Positions 5,683-6,300 of a stretch of 6,300 bases of DNA are shown here, piece after piece (position 1 is the stretch's first letter; each line of letters starts with the position of its first letter). This DNA comes from UBA1756 sp045130235. Its GTDB lineage: Bacteria; Bacteroidota; Bacteroidia; Bacteroidales; WCHB1-69. The notes beneath the pieces are model-generated. The model worked only from the letters and a program-made list of their open reading frames with translations. It ran no database searches and had not been told where the DNA came from. The stretch is taken from positions 1 to 6,300 of the forward strand of contig JBGUPJ010000038.1 of assembly GCA_045130235.1 (NCBI GenBank), given 5' to 3'. The translations under genes were made by a program, and so were the position numbers.

Positions 5683-5733
5683 ATATCGCTCACGATATAA
5701 AAATAATTTGTGGTTTTGCGTCGTGAGCGATAT
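5683..5733. promoter_or_regulatory. Paired dyad operators and probable promoter of ohrR
   Basis: ATATCGCTCACGA (5683-5695) and TCGTGAGCGATAT (5721-5733) are exact inverted copies separated by 25 bases. The left copy is itself a complete palindrome, ATATCG-CTCA-CGATAT (5683-5698). The right copy keeps a full right half and only TCG of the left half. A weak -7 candidate TGGTTTTG (5711-5718, one mismatch to TAnnTTTG) lies between them, and the right site covers the expected transcription start. The site ends 9 bases before the ohrR ATG. MarR dimers bind such dyads, so autoregulation by OhrR is the natural inference. Confidence 0.65.
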
Positions 5734-5742
5734 AAATCGAAC

Positions 5743-6180
5743 ATGGACGAGCAATTCAAATTAGAGAACCAACTTTGTTTCCGTCTTTACACGGCGGCGC
5801 GGCTGACCATGGGGGCGTATCATCCCTATCTGGATCCGCTGGGCATCACCTACCCGCAGTACCTCGTGCTGCTCGTGCTGTGGGAAAAGGACCATCAACC
5901 CGTGTGCGACATCGGCAAACGTCTGTTCTTGGAAACCAACACCCTCACCCCGCTCTTGCAGCGTATGGAGAAAGCCGGCTTGGTGACCCGCACACGCGGC
6001 AAGGAGGATTCGCGCCAGCGTATCGTCTCGCTTACGGAAAAAGGAGATGCCCTGCGAAATCAGGCGGCCGTCATTCACGAGAATATGCGCAAGGAGGTGA
6101 CGCTGAAATTGAGCGAAGAAAAAGAGATGGTTCCCATGCTTGACAAATTGATTGAAGAATTACAAAAACTTAATAAATAA
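5743..6180 (+). CDS. ohrR: OhrR-type organic-peroxide-sensing MarR repressor
   Basis: 145 aa, normal for MarR proteins. The N-terminus LENQLCFRLYTAARL places Cys12 where OhrR has its reactive peroxide-sensing cysteine. Tyr26 and Tyr37 fall 14 and 25 residues after it, matching the tyrosines that contact the cysteine in Bacillus OhrR, and ITYPQYLVLLVLWE is characteristic of that family. A winged helix follows: recognition-helix region LETNTLTPLLQRMEKAGLV (63-81) and wing TRGKEDSRQRIVSLTEKG (84-101). Oxidation of Cys12 is expected to release the repressor from DNA. Cys55 is an additional cysteine that could form a disulfide. ATG 5743 is preferred over an in-frame GTG at 5710, because the longer form would translate through the operator. 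Another gene starts 17 bases downstream; the usual ohr peroxidase is not visible within the window. Confidence 0.92.
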   Translation: MDEQFKLENQLCFRLYTAARLTMGAYHPYLDPLGITYPQYLVLLVLWEKDHQPVCDIGKRLFLETNTLTPLLQRMEKAGLVTRTRGKEDSRQRIVSLTEKGDALRNQAAVIHENMRKEVTLKLSEEKEMVPMLDKLIEELQKLNK

Positions 6181-6197
6181 CATTAAACCAAAGCATT

Positions 6198-6300
6198 ATG
6201 GAAAAACAAAAAACAATCGAAGCATTGCAGTTCTTCGTAACAGGCCTCTCTGAGGGCGCATTCGTACACAAGGTACAGGGACAGATTTTCAAGGCTCAGG
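6198..6300 (+). CDS. 5' end of an unidentified gene, possibly ferritin-like, cut by the window edge
   Basis: ATG 6198 opens a frame to the window end (34 codons), 17 bases after ohrR and behind the A-rich leader TTAAACCAAAGCATT. It begins MEKQKTIEALQFFV and continues through GLSEGAFVHKVQGQIFKAQ. No signal peptide is present. The start does not look like Ohr, the usual OhrR target. The helical pattern with Glu and His followed by bulky hydrophobic residues could fit a ferritin/Dps-like first helix, but this is a weak guess. Its position suggests cotranscription with ohrR and control by the same operators. Confidence 0.65.
   Translation, partial: MEKQKTIEALQFFVTGLSEGAFVHKVQGQIFKAQ

Noticed and set aside
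5201..5764. 187-codon plus-strand frame overlapping the four-helix membrane protein and the ohrR operators
   Set aside because: Arg/His-rich shadow frame that runs through the terminator and the operator region.
1..6300. CRISPR array, insertion sequence, integrase, tRNA or rRNA
   Set aside because: No regularly spaced repeats, transposase or integrase motifs, or recognisable structural RNA were seen on either strand by eye.

Overview
The window looks like a chromosomal segment of a Bacteroidota bacterium, probably of the order Bacteroidales. Several intergenic regions carry the TAnnTTTG-type -7 element of that phylum (127, 3557 on the minus strand, 3607, 4556). Start codons sit behind A-rich leaders rather than strong Shine-Dalgarno sequences, and several products have Bacteroidota-style signal peptides or a lipobox. 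The rank below phylum is a guess.

Layout: (1) 2-79 is the 3' end of an unidentified plus-strand gene, closed by a strong terminator hairpin (89-125). (2) 127-1409 is a plus-strand unit: an exported DsrE-family protein (225-677), a 42-codon remnant resembling the N-terminus of a PhzF protein (688-816), and a lipoprotein of the flavin reductase/FMN-binding split-barrel family (828-1409). (3) A shared hairpin near 1431-1456 separates this from a convergent minus-strand Na/Pi cotransporter with a C-terminal PhoU domain (1440-3116). Upstream of that gene, and overlapping it by ATGA, is a small minus-strand reading frame of unknown function (3113-3550) with its own promoter and a terminator-like hairpin inside its 3' end. 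(4) Divergent from it on the plus strand are an exported thiol glutathione peroxidase (3636-4265) and a small unknown protein (4276-4545). (5) Next come a small membrane protein with an HEGAH zinc-protease motif (4583-5083) and a four-helix membrane protein of unknown function (5109-5606). (6) The right end has an OhrR-type peroxide-sensing MarR repressor (5743-6180), preceded by two copies of a dyad-symmetric site, and the start of another gene (6198 to the edge).

The recurrent theme is redox and peroxide handling at the cell envelope: a DsrE thiol protein, a lipid-anchored flavin reductase-like protein, an exported peroxidase and an organic-peroxide sensor. A phosphate transport/PhoU gene sits in the middle on the opposite strand. 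I see no transposase, integrase, CRISPR array, tRNA or rRNA. The most interesting points are the embedded hairpin between the small unknown gene and the transporter, the paired operator of ohrR, and the PhzF-like remnant.
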